Source: Clostridia bacterium
GTDB lineage: Bacteria > Bacillota > Clostridia > Christensenellales > Aristaeellaceae
Reading direction: 5' to 3'
Assembly (NCBI GenBank): GCA_017433405.1
Contig: JAFRHH010000080.1
Span: 1 to 37,011, forward strand
Length of the DNA: 37,011 nt
The position numbers and the translations under genes were made by a program. The notes beneath the pieces were generated by a model. That model was not told where the DNA came from. It worked only from the letters and a program-made list of their open reading frames with translations, and did not search any database. Below are positions 24,762 to 31,901 of the stretch, piece by piece (position 1 is the first letter of the stretch; every line of letters begins with the position of its first letter).

Positions 24762-26138
24762 TTAGCCTTGCCCTTCCCCGGGGCCAGAATAACCCTCTAT
24801 CTCTCCCAGAATCGCATGGACACCGCATCCGTATTGAACCACATCTTCCTCGTCAACGGAACAAAAATAATAAAATACATAAACGGGCGTTCTGTTGAGA
24901 TTGGAAGGTGTATCATCGTACCGACATGTCACTTTTGAGAAAGACATTTCAGAAAACCGGGGGTATTTTGCGCTCAGGAAACGGTCCGCAATGGACCTTG
25001 CTTCCTGCTCGCTCATGGGCGTTCCTTCCATATGCTCCGGGGTGGGTGCCGGCTCAGCCAGATTGATTTCCGTCAGCAGATTACCGTTTTCATCATAGGC
25101 CGGAATCGGTTCAGGCGTGGGAGCCGGCGGCGGAGCGGTTTTTATATCCGCAATATTCTTATCATACACGAAGCTGGAATAGTCCCCTTTATAAAGCACT
25201 TCTCCGGTATAGCAATGGATATACGCCGCGTATATCATCTGCCCCTGTTTGTTGAGGTAGATAAACCGATAAAGCGGGCCGACAATTCCATCGCAGGAAT
25301 ACATGGTTTCCTGGCGGCAGGTATAATGAGAGGCGTTAAATCCTGAAAACTGTTTCAGCGCCTTTTCCGCCGTTTTCTTCGCTCCTGAGGCCGATACGGT
25401 AAACTTTGAGTCGTCAATCTTATCCGTGTTCTTTTCCATGGGCGTTAATTTGATGGAGGCAGCAGGAACAAAGCCGATTATCTGACTGTCCAGAATCTGA
25501 ACCAGACACCACCTGCTGTTATACTGACTGATTGCCACCCCGATTCCTTTGTTCTGTGTCGAAATGATTTCAGCATTTTTATCCGGTTCTTTATACAGAT
25601 TCGTCTCCTTTTGCAGAACACCTTCCTCCCATTTCTGGGTAGCTGCCGCAACAGGGTGATCGTTCAGATTGTCAATCTGCTCAATCCGTACGTACCCTTT
25701 TACGGACTTATTGGAAACCAGCGCCCAATGATCATCCACTTCCTCCAGGCTCATCCCCTGCTGTGCGTTCAGCATACCAACAATGGCCGCATTCTCGTCC
25801 GGTGATTCCCGGAGATACAGGGTATTCCCGTTGGAATAGATTTCCTGCCCAATCGCACTGGAAATCATCTTCACAAACTGAGACTGGACAAATCCCTCCT
25901 TCCCGCCGTAGGCGACATGCAGCCATCCCTCCGGAAGACCGTCTGATGATTCCAGAACGTTGAGGAGGGAACCGTTTTTTACTTTGGTGACGATCTTCGA
26001 TTTTTGATCCGGCTCTTTTCTCATGTTCAGGCTTCCCCCGTTCTCTGTGGAAACTTTCCCGGATTCGGCAAACGCCGAGCCGATCAGCATGAGAATTCCA
26101 CACAGAAGTGCCAGTGTTTTACGATTCATTGATTTCAC
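24762..26138 (-). CDS. Secreted triple-SH3, PepSY-like protein (copy B)
   Basis: A 458-residue paralogue of the protein at 22829-24205, same length and domain order: signal peptide 1-24, SH3-like modules at about 28-90, 97-155 and 170-230, PepSY-like domain, Pro-rich linker, second PepSY-like domain. It starts at GTG with AAAGGATG upstream. Only about nine residues differ between positions 20 and 400. In contrast roughly a third of the last 55 differ (for example RYDDTPSNLNRTPVYVFYYFCSV against TYSDEPSVHYRTPSYWFNYFVSI), and the signal peptides also differ. It is divergent from the intact LytTR-kinase-AgrB operon, 368 bases away, so shared or linked control is plausible. Confidence 0.88.
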   Translation of the reverse strand: MKSMNRKTLALLCGILMLIGSAFAESGKVSTENGGSLNMRKEPDQKSKIVTKVKNGSLLNVLESSDGLPEGWLHVAYGGKEGFVQSQFVKMISSAIGQEIYSNGNTLYLRESPDENAAIVGMLNAQQGMSLEEVDDHWALVSNKSVKGYVRIEQIDNLNDHPVAAATQKWEEGVLQKETNLYKEPDKNAEIISTQNKGIGVAISQYNSRWCLVQILDSQIIGFVPAASIKLTPMEKNTDKIDDSKFTVSASGAKKTAEKALKQFSGFNASHYTCRQETMYSCDGIVGPLYRFIYLNKQGQMIYAAYIHCYTGEVLYKGDYSSFVYDKNIADIKTAPPPAPTPEPIPAYDENGNLLTEINLAEPAPTPEHMEGTPMSEQEARSIADRFLSAKYPRFSEMSFSKVTCRYDDTPSNLNRTPVYVFYYFCSVDEEDVVQYGCGVHAILGEIEGYSGPGEGQG

Positions 26139-26163
26139 GTTATTGCATCCTTTCTAAATGTAT

Positions 26164-26180
26164 TTGCAATAATATTGCAA
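26164..26180 (-). promoter_or_regulatory. TTGCAA palindrome upstream of SH3 copy B
   Basis: TTGCAATA-A-TATTGCAA is a perfect 8-base inverted repeat with a one-base centre, and at the same time a near direct repeat. It is 26 bases before the start codon, near an AT-rich stretch, and conserved with copy A. Probably an operator; the binding protein is unknown. Confidence 0.55.
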
Positions 26181-26402
26181 TAAATTTATAACATATTCAA
26201 AGGGATTTATGGGCCCAGATTGATTATCTGACCTTTCAAAATGATCATTTGGCTACACTCCGCTATATCCGGAATTTAGATGCTAAATCCTTCGTTGCTG
26301 TCAACATGACATGAAATTAATTCCATACAACTGAAATATGACACGAACAGCATGGATTTCCGCAATACCGGGAAGGGATCATATTAGAAAAAAAGAAAAG
26401 AA

Positions 26403-26432
26403 TTGCACATTCTCTCATCTTCCGGATAAAGT
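26403..26432 (+). promoter_or_regulatory. Candidate promoter of the LytTR-kinase-AgrB operon
   Basis: TTGCAC (26403-26408), an 18-base spacer and TAAAGT (26427-26432) lie about 75 bases before the regulator start. This is a moderate match. The rest of the 26139-26506 gap is AT-rich without a supportable gene. I searched it for an AgrD-type peptide and found none. Confidence 0.4.
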
Positions 26433-26462
26433 GAATGGTTTTGCTAAATGGAATATGGTAAA

Positions 26463-26471
26463 CTTAACTGT
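26463..26471 (-). promoter_or_regulatory. AgrA-box-like nonamer
   Basis: CTTAACTGT is the exact complement of ACAGTTAAG, the half-site bound by the LytTR regulator AgrA. It lies 36 bases before the LytTR gene. Only a degenerate second copy (26443-26451) is near, and it is placed downstream of the candidate promoter, so significance is uncertain. Confidence 0.3.
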
Positions 26472-26506
26472 CCTGATTACAGCGTTGGAAAACCGGAGGC
26501 TGTGTT

Positions 26507-27238
26507 ATGCAGATTGTAATATGCGATGATGAATCCATTTATTTAACTTCCGTTGCAAACCAAATTCTGTTGTGGGGCGAGAAAAGCCAGCGCGCAAAAT
26601 CTCTGACCGTAAAGTCATTCAAATCTACCGAGGATCTGCTGGAGGCATGGACTAACGGAATGTCCATCGATCTGCTTTTTGTTGACATCCAGATACCGGG
26701 CGAGCTAAGCGGCATGGAACTGGCCAAAATCATTCATCAAAAGGATGAATATGTCCCGATCGCGTTTATTACCAACTACGCGGAATATGCGTACGAGGGA
26801 TATTCTGTCAATGCGCTGCGCTATCTCCGTAAACCTTTGCTGCAGCGGGACATTGACGTTTGCATGGATATTGCCTGGCGGCAATGGATTAACAGGCAAA
26901 ATGTTTTTCTGTCCCTGGTAACAAATTCTCAATCGATCCACGTGCCCGTTCAAGCGATTATCTACGCGGAGGTTCTTGCGCATAGACTGCGTATTTGTAC
27001 AGCGGATGAAATCGGGCAATACGAGATTAGAAGCACTTTGGATCAGCTGGAAAGCAAACTTCCTGACAGTCAATTTGTTCGCTGTCATAAAAGCTTTCCG
27101 GTAAGCCTGCGACACGTTCGAAAATACAAGAGCGGCGTCCTGACGATTTCCTCAGGGCTGGAAATCCCGGTTGGACGAAAATATACTCAGACATTTGCAA
27201 ATAAGTTCAGGGCCTACTATCAGGGAGACGAAGCATAA
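26507..27238 (+). CDS. LytTR family response regulator (AgrA-like)
   Basis: A 243-residue regulator. Receiver domain 1-120 has the acidic pair Asp7/Asp8, phospho-acceptor Asp60 (LLFVDIQIPG) and the RKP lysine motif near 105. The LytTR DNA-binding domain covers about 135-240 (IIYAEVLAHRLRIC, DSQFVRCHKSFPVSL, KSGVLTISSGLEIPVGRKY). It should be phosphorylated by the kinase encoded directly after it, whose start overlaps its stop (TAATG). CCGGAGG lies seven bases upstream. It is the intact relative of the broken gene at 22043-22766 and the best candidate to control the SH3 genes. Confidence 0.93.
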   Translation: MQIVICDDESIYLTSVANQILLWGEKSQRAKSLTVKSFKSTEDLLEAWTNGMSIDLLFVDIQIPGELSGMELAKIIHQKDEYVPIAFITNYAEYAYEGYSVNALRYLRKPLLQRDIDVCMDIAWRQWINRQNVFLSLVTNSQSIHVPVQAIIYAEVLAHRLRICTADEIGQYEIRSTLDQLESKLPDSQFVRCHKSFPVSLRHVRKYKSGVLTISSGLEIPVGRKYTQTFANKFRAYYQGDEA

Positions 27239-28521
27239 TGTGGCTGGTGTTCGAAATTGGCGTTAATCTTTATCAGGCCTTGCTGATGATCTATTTCGTC
27301 AACAAGCGCTGCCATCTCAAGGAGCATCCTTTGTTGCTTGACGGCGTAATGGTTGTCGTGACCGCCCTTGCCATCTGTGGAACGAATGCGCTGAATGCTC
27401 CTTTGCTGGACAATGCCGTACTGCTCGTCCCGCTGGGATACTCGCTGTGGATGCGAAAGTCAAAAGGATTAGCTGCCGTTTTCTGGTGCATCGTACTCTG
27501 TGTTATTTTTACGGTGGATGCCACGATTACCAGCGGAGCCATTACATTAATTACAGGCTCAAGCTGGGAATACATGCTGCGACAAAATGATATTCGGGTG
27601 CTGTATATTATAACAGCCAATCTGGTTCATACGCTGATGATCGTTGGAATTGGAAATATAGGTTCCGGAAGACATATCCTTTCCGGTGGAACTACACTCT
27701 GTTTCCTGCTTTCATTGGCTGTTCAGTTTGCCGTAGCGGCCTGCTTCTTTTGTATCCGGGTTGCCAATTCCGCCATAACTCCCGCCGCGACTTACGGAAG
27801 CATCGGATCCCTGGCTTCCATGATTCTGACAATCCTGTTCTATGAAATGATGATCAGGCAGGCAGAAAAGCAGCGAAGGCTGGAATATGATATACAAACA
27901 ACTCAGATGATCAGCGATCATCAAGACGAAATAAAAGAAATATACTCCAACATGCTTTCGACACAGCATGATTTACGGCATCGGATCACCGTTGCGGAGA
28001 AAATTCTTGCTGAAGAGGGGAAGGACGCTCCAAAGGCCGCCATGGATCTTCTCAAGGATACGACCGTGCTCAATGAGTTTATTACCGGAAACGTTGCAGT
28101 GGACGCTGTTCTGGCAGCCAAAGCGGCCGTCATGAAAAAAGCTGAAATTCAGTTTGTATTTAACTCATGCCCATTGAATCAACTTCCGCTTCCTGAAAGG
28201 CAATTTGTCATTATGCTCTCAAACATGTTGGATAATGCGATAGAAGGAATCATGCGCATGAAGAATGCCTCGGCGAGAGAGGTAGCTCTGTCTTTCTCGC
28301 GAAACTGGGATATTTTTTCCATTGTCTGTGTTAATGATGTGGACCCCAGAACCGTTGTTCGGAGAGACGATACTTTCCTGTCCGCTAAAGAGCAGCGCTT
28401 TGCTCATGGATACGGAACGGAAAACATGAAAAGAATCGTTGAGGAAGCCGGCGGGCTCATTGATTACGCTGTGGGTAATCATAAGTTTTCTGTAAAAGTT
28501 TTACTGCCTGTGGAGGAATGA
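27238..28521 (+). CDS. AgrC-like sensor histidine kinase (GHKL)
   Basis: A 427-residue membrane kinase. Residues 1-205 contain about six hydrophobic segments, the usual AgrC peptide-sensing domain. A coiled stretch leads to the phospho-acceptor region QHDLRHRI (243-250, probable His244). The ATP-binding domain shows MLSNMLDNAIEGI (326-338, N box) and HGYGTENMKRIVEEAGG near the C-terminus (G box). It is expected to sense an extracellular peptide and phosphorylate the LytTR regulator. It overlaps that gene by one base and the AgrB-like gene by four, showing tight coupling. Confidence 0.92.
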   Translation: MWLVFEIGVNLYQALLMIYFVNKRCHLKEHPLLLDGVMVVVTALAICGTNALNAPLLDNAVLLVPLGYSLWMRKSKGLAAVFWCIVLCVIFTVDATITSGAITLITGSSWEYMLRQNDIRVLYIITANLVHTLMIVGIGNIGSGRHILSGGTTLCFLLSLAVQFAVAACFFCIRVANSAITPAATYGSIGSLASMILTILFYEMMIRQAEKQRRLEYDIQTTQMISDHQDEIKEIYSNMLSTQHDLRHRITVAEKILAEEGKDAPKAAMDLLKDTTVLNEFITGNVAVDAVLAAKAAVMKKAEIQFVFNSCPLNQLPLPERQFVIMLSNMLDNAIEGIMRMKNASAREVALSFSRNWDIFSIVCVNDVDPRTVVRRDDTFLSAKEQRFAHGYGTENMKRIVEEAGGLIDYAVGNHKFSVKVLLPVEE

Positions 28522-29102
28522 AGATGCTGTTGTCCATTGCAAACCGTATCAGCCTTTACCTGATGAAGGAAAACCCTGATCAGGATCCGATAGAGGCCTG
28601 TACGTATGGGATTGATATTGTGCTTTACACCTTGATCAGCACAGCAGGATTGACCCTCATCGGATCACTGTTTCTTACGTTCGGTCAGACGGCTCTTCTG
28701 ATTGCCGTGTATTACGCGAACCAAATGAGTGGAGGCGGTTATCATGCCTCCACTCATACAAAGTGCTTTTTTTCTATGACCGCTGGTTTGCTGTTCAGTG
28801 CTTTTGTGATTTGGTTTATAAACGGCTCGCTGTCAATTGTTATTCCTACGTCCTGCACGGCATTGCTAGTTTTATGGAAATATCCTGTAATACTTCACAA
28901 AAACAAGCAATACCTTTCAACGATCATGACCGTAATGAAAAATCGAGCCAGACTTATTTCAGGACTGTCTTTCTTCATCACTGTTGCACTGTATTTCAAC
29001 CCTGCTCTCTCCGAAGCTGCCATGATGGGAATGATCATGGCCGCAGTCTCCAGGCTTTCATCTATAGTATTAACGCGGGCGTCGAAAGCGCCTGCTCCGT
29101 GA
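28518..29102 (+). CDS. AgrB-like accessory gene regulator / peptide-processing protease
   Basis: A 194-residue polytopic membrane protein of the AgrB family. AgrB cleaves the C-terminus of the AgrD precursor and forms a thiolactone in the autoinducer. The catalytic pair fits: His76 and Cys83 in GGGYHASTHTKCF, the required H-x6-C spacing. The preceding segment (LLIAVYYANQMSGGGYHA) and the following membrane helices match the family. The ATG at 28518 overlaps the kinase stop. A second Met two codons on is possible. No AgrD-like precursor follows or precedes it in the window, and the order A-C-B differs from the classical B-D-C-A. Confidence 0.9.
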   Translation: MKMLLSIANRISLYLMKENPDQDPIEACTYGIDIVLYTLISTAGLTLIGSLFLTFGQTALLIAVYYANQMSGGGYHASTHTKCFFSMTAGLLFSAFVIWFINGSLSIVIPTSCTALLVLWKYPVILHKNKQYLSTIMTVMKNRARLISGLSFFITVALYFNPALSEAAMMGMIMAAVSRLSSIVLTRASKAPAP

Positions 29103-29170
29103 CCCGCAGGTCAGGATTCTATCCAGTTTTTCCAGTAATGTCATCTGCGCTTATCCCCCGGATTCCCCTG

Positions 29171-30022
29171 TCAATTCCCGTTCAGCAGCTCCGACGAAGC
29201 CGGTACAACAATGGTAAACGCGCCTTTGAGGAACGGAACGGTTGCGACCGTGTTCTCCGGCTGATCCTCTACGTCGGCCATCGCCCAGTTGCCAAAATCG
29301 CCCGCCTCCATCCAGAAAACAACGTCCGTTATTTGGGAGCTCAGCGCGATGGCTCTCGCGGCCGTATCAATCGGTACGAATTCAACGTTCATCGCGAGCC
29401 GTTTTCCGATTTCAGACACAAGCGCCGTATTGAAGCCGATAGGATTCCCGGCTTCAGAGAAGTAATCCATCGGCGGACGGTCGCCCGTCAGCGCGACCCG
29501 CAGGGTCTGCGCGCCATCGAATGTTTCCGGCACAATCGCTTCGGGCTCCGCGCCCGCGATGACTTCGTCAACGTACTGCTTCTTCAGGGCCTCCAGCGTC
29601 CCGTCGGACTTCATGGACTCGATTGCTTCTGAAATCCGGTCGCGCAGCGCGGTGTCCTCCCCGCGGAGCAGCATGGAGAAATTCAAGGCATAGGAGGGAA
29701 CGCTTTCAGGGGGATTATAGATCGTATATTCTTCCGTTCTTGAAAGCAAATATTTGGCCGTATATTCATCAAGCGCCATCCCGGTGATGTGTCCGCTGGC
29801 AAGCGCTGAAACCATGCTGTTCAGATTATCGAAAAACTGATAGCGGGAAAACGGTACTTTGCTGAAATAGCTTTCCGAAATGGCTTCGGTCAGCGTGGTT
29901 TCATCCACATTCAGCTTCGTCAGGCGTCCAAGCACGCCCTGCTCCTCCGCCAAAGCCGCGGTATTCAGTACGGACAGCATCAGAAGTACGATGATCGTCA
30001 GGATCGAAGCGCTCTTTTTCAT
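29171..30022 (-). CDS. Secreted solute-binding protein (SBP family 3 type) with permuted lobes
   Basis: A 283-residue protein with a signal peptide (1-25, cleavage ALA-EE). Residues 40-155 look like the second half of an amino-acid-binding protein: NLNSMVSALASGHITGMALDEYTAKYLL, then ALNFSMLLRGEDTALRDRISEAIESMKSDGTLEALKKQYV, the family's usual C-terminal helix. Residues 172-280 look like the first half: TLRVALTGDRPPMDYFSEAGNPIGFNTALVSEIGKRL and a closing ATVPFLKGAFTIVVPAS. The two halves are thus in reversed order. The ATG at 30022 follows GAGGAG. No permease or ATPase is adjacent, and binding activity is not proven. Confidence 0.85.
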   Translation of the reverse strand: MKKSASILTIIVLLMLSVLNTAALAEEQGVLGRLTKLNVDETTLTEAISESYFSKVPFSRYQFFDNLNSMVSALASGHITGMALDEYTAKYLLSRTEEYTIYNPPESVPSYALNFSMLLRGEDTALRDRISEAIESMKSDGTLEALKKQYVDEVIAGAEPEAIVPETFDGAQTLRVALTGDRPPMDYFSEAGNPIGFNTALVSEIGKRLAMNVEFVPIDTAARAIALSSQITDVVFWMEAGDFGNWAMADVEDQPENTVATVPFLKGAFTIVVPASSELLNGN

Positions 30023-30054
30023 GATTACTCCTCGCATCAATAGAATCATTCGAT

Positions 30055-30083
30055 ATTATACCGTACAGGCCACAACTTTGCAA
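30055..30083 (-). promoter_or_regulatory. Promoter of the permuted solute-binding protein gene
   Basis: On the minus strand TTGCAA (30078-30083), 17 bases and a perfect TATAAT (30055-30060), about 25 bases before the expected leader. Confidence 0.75.
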
Positions 30084-30121
30084 CAAATCAGCGGCACCTT
30101 GGCAAGCACGGACGGATGAAT

Positions 30122-30616
30122 TCATGAACATGCCTTCAGCGGTTTCAGTCCCTTCAGATAAAACCGATCCATGGTGCTGTGAACGACGCAGTCCGGCCGG
30201 GGGATTTCCCGATATCCGGTTTTCTCGTAGATATGGATCGCTGCCTGCAGATTCGTATGGGTTTCCAGGTAGATCTGCCGATATCCCATCTCCCGGGCCC
30301 GGGCCTCGATGTAAGCAAGCAGATCATAGCCGTAGCCGTGACCCTTGACGCTGTCATCCAGATACAGCTTCTGCAGCTCGCAGCAGCGGGGAAAACCCGG
30401 GAACTCCGCGCAGCCGGCTCCGCCGACAACCCGGCCGTCATCAAGCAGCACACAGTATGCCCGGTCCGGATGCGCATAATAATCCGACAGATGATCCAGG
30501 CCTTCGTCATAATATGCCGTTCCCGGAATATCCAGATGGTATGCTTTCAGATTGGCGCGGATCAGTCCGGCCAGGGCTGCGTCGTGCCCGGGCAAAAGCG
30601 GTTCAATCCTCATCAT
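30122..30616 (-). CDS. GNAT family N-acetyltransferase
   Basis: A 164-residue acetyltransferase. The acetyl-CoA-binding segment is CELQKLYLDDSVKGHGYGYDLLAYIEARAREMG (motif A, with a GHGYG loop in place of the usual R/Q-x-x-G-x-G/A), followed by QIYLETHTNLQAAIHIYEKTGY (motif B) and a C-terminal MDRFYLKGL. The substrate is unknown. Start MMRIEPL at 30616 overlaps the end of larC by 14 bases, which suggests coupled translation. An in-frame extension upstream would lie inside larC. Confidence 0.9.
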   Translation of the reverse strand: MMRIEPLLPGHDAALAGLIRANLKAYHLDIPGTAYYDEGLDHLSDYYAHPDRAYCVLLDDGRVVGGAGCAEFPGFPRCCELQKLYLDDSVKGHGYGYDLLAYIEARAREMGYRQIYLETHTNLQAAIHIYEKTGYREIPRPDCVVHSTMDRFYLKGLKPLKACS

Positions 30617-31859
30617 GAAAAATCTGCCGGCGAAGCTCCGGGATGGACAGTCCCCGCTCCTCCGCGATCCTTGCCAGGTCGTCATATTCCAGCTTGGCGC
30701 GGCGCACCCCCATGCCGGAGGCGGTTTTGATCCGGACCGGCCCGAAGGGGGTCTCCTTCGTCGTGATCTCCCGGTCAAGGACATAGCGGCTCAGATCCTG
30801 CCGCCGGATGCCCAGCGTGGTCGTATGCTTCATCATGGTCTCCGCCATGCGGTCCGCTTCCTCCGGCCGGCAGATCACGCTGAACAGGACGCCCGGCCGG
30901 CTCTTTTTCATCCCGATCGGCTGGGTATAGACCTCGTAGGCTCCGGCCTTAAACATCTGATCCATGGCAAAGCCCAGCTCCTCGCCGGTCATGTCGTCCA
31001 CATTGCACTCCAGCTTCGTCACCCACTGGCGCTCCCCTTCCCGGATTCCCAGGAAGGCCCGCACGCAGTTGGCCCGCTCGAAGTCCTTCTTTCCCATGCC
31101 GTAGCCGATGGCCTGCACCGACATCACCGGCCGGTCCCCGAAGGAAGAAACAAAATGCTTCAGGAGGGCCGCCCCCGTCGGGGTACACAGCTCTCCCTGA
31201 ACCTTGCCGCCATAGGTGGGAACATCCTTCAGAATCAGCGCGGTCGCCGGCGCGGGCACGGGAAGAACGCCGTGCATGCAGCGCACATAGCCGCTGCCCA
31301 CGTGCACCGGGGAGGCCACGATCTGCTCCGCGCCGATCATCTCCATCAGCAGGCAGACCCCCACCACGTCCGCCACCGCGTCCATGGTTCCGACCTCGTG
31401 AAAATGAATCTCGCTGACCGGATGGCCGTGAACCCGGCTTTCCGCTTCAGCGATCAGCCCATAGACCGCTTTGGCGTCCGCCCTGACCTTCCCGGAAACC
31501 GGCAGGGAGTCGAGCAGCGCCTCAATATCCGCCATGGAAGCATGGGAATGGTGATGATGTTCATGGCCGTGGTCATGATCATGGCCATGGTCATGATGGT
31601 GGTCATGGTCGTGGTCATGATGGTGCTCGTGGTCATGATGATCCAGGGATTCCTCTTCCTCCCCGTTCACCGTCACCTTCATATGCGTCCCGGTAATGCC
31701 GCATTTTTCCGCCGGCTCCGCCTCAACCCGCACGCCGGGAATGCCCAGAGCGTTCATCCGCTCCAGAAAAACATTCCGGTCCGGCAGAAGCTCAGACAGC
31801 GCCGCCATCAGCATATCCCCCGCGGCCCCCATGCCGCACTCCAGATACAGTGTTTTCAT
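30603..31859 (-). CDS. larC: Nickel pincer cofactor biosynthesis protein LarC
   Basis: A 418-residue nickel-inserting cyclometallase that completes the pincer cofactor of lactate racemase-type enzymes (LarA). The N-terminus LYLECGMGAAGDMLMAAL is diagnostic. Residues 74-107 are a dense His/Asp tract, suited to nickel binding. SEIHFHEVGTMDAVADVVG and LECNVDDMTGEELG are conserved motifs, and CTPTGAALLKHFV is typical of the family. In some lactobacilli the product is made by frameshifting between larC1 and larC2; here it is a single uninterrupted ORF. AGAGGAGAAAG precedes the ATG. No larA, larB or larE is in the window. Confidence 0.95.
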   Translation of the reverse strand: MKTLYLECGMGAAGDMLMAALSELLPDRNVFLERMNALGIPGVRVEAEPAEKCGITGTHMKVTVNGEEEESLDHHDHEHHHDHDHDHHHDHGHDHDHGHEHHHHSHASMADIEALLDSLPVSGKVRADAKAVYGLIAEAESRVHGHPVSEIHFHEVGTMDAVADVVGVCLLMEMIGAEQIVASPVHVGSGYVRCMHGVLPVPAPATALILKDVPTYGGKVQGELCTPTGAALLKHFVSSFGDRPVMSVQAIGYGMGKKDFERANCVRAFLGIREGERQWVTKLECNVDDMTGEELGFAMDQMFKAGAYEVYTQPIGMKKSRPGVLFSVICRPEEADRMAETMMKHTTTLGIRRQDLSRYVLDREITTKETPFGPVRIKTASGMGVRRAKLEYDDLARIAEERGLSIPELRRQIFHDED

Positions 31860-31901
31860 ACGGTCTTTCTCCTCTGTGAATGGTAATTCACGTCTGCCAT
31901 T

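Larger units (their letters stand above)
24762..26183 (-). repeat. Long direct repeat, copy B
   Basis: Partner of 22829-24250 at an offset of 1933 bases. It includes the perfect TTGCAA palindrome at 26164-26180. Confidence 0.9.

Noticed and set aside
22829-26138. The SH3 proteins as phage or bacteriocin lysins.
   Set aside because: They have no catalytic peptidoglycan hydrolase domain, no holin nearby and no phage genes. The C-terminal halves look PepSY-like.
26338-26529. A 63-codon ORF overlapping the start of the LytTR regulator.
   Set aside because: It lacks a ribosome site, overlaps the promoter and the real gene in another frame, and its composition does not look protein-like.
29060-29200. 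Possible AgrD-like peptides in the other two frames over and after the end of agrB (containing ESACSVTRRSGFYPVF or SSNVICAYPPDSP).
   Set aside because: Neither has a start codon with a ribosome site, an amphipathic N-terminal helix, or the acidic C-terminal tail of AgrD. One runs on antisense to the solute-binding gene.
31540-31640. A CAT/ATG-rich simple repeat resembling a microsatellite or CRISPR-like array.
   Set aside because: It is the codon run of the His/Asp-rich tract in LarC (CAT/GAT/CAC), not an array with spacers.
16132-31885. Shared TCCTCTGTGAATGGT near 16137 and 31869.
   Set aside because: On the minus strand both are the ribosome-site region (ACAGAGGAG) of the genes that follow. 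The similarity is short and probably functional convergence rather than a mobile repeat.
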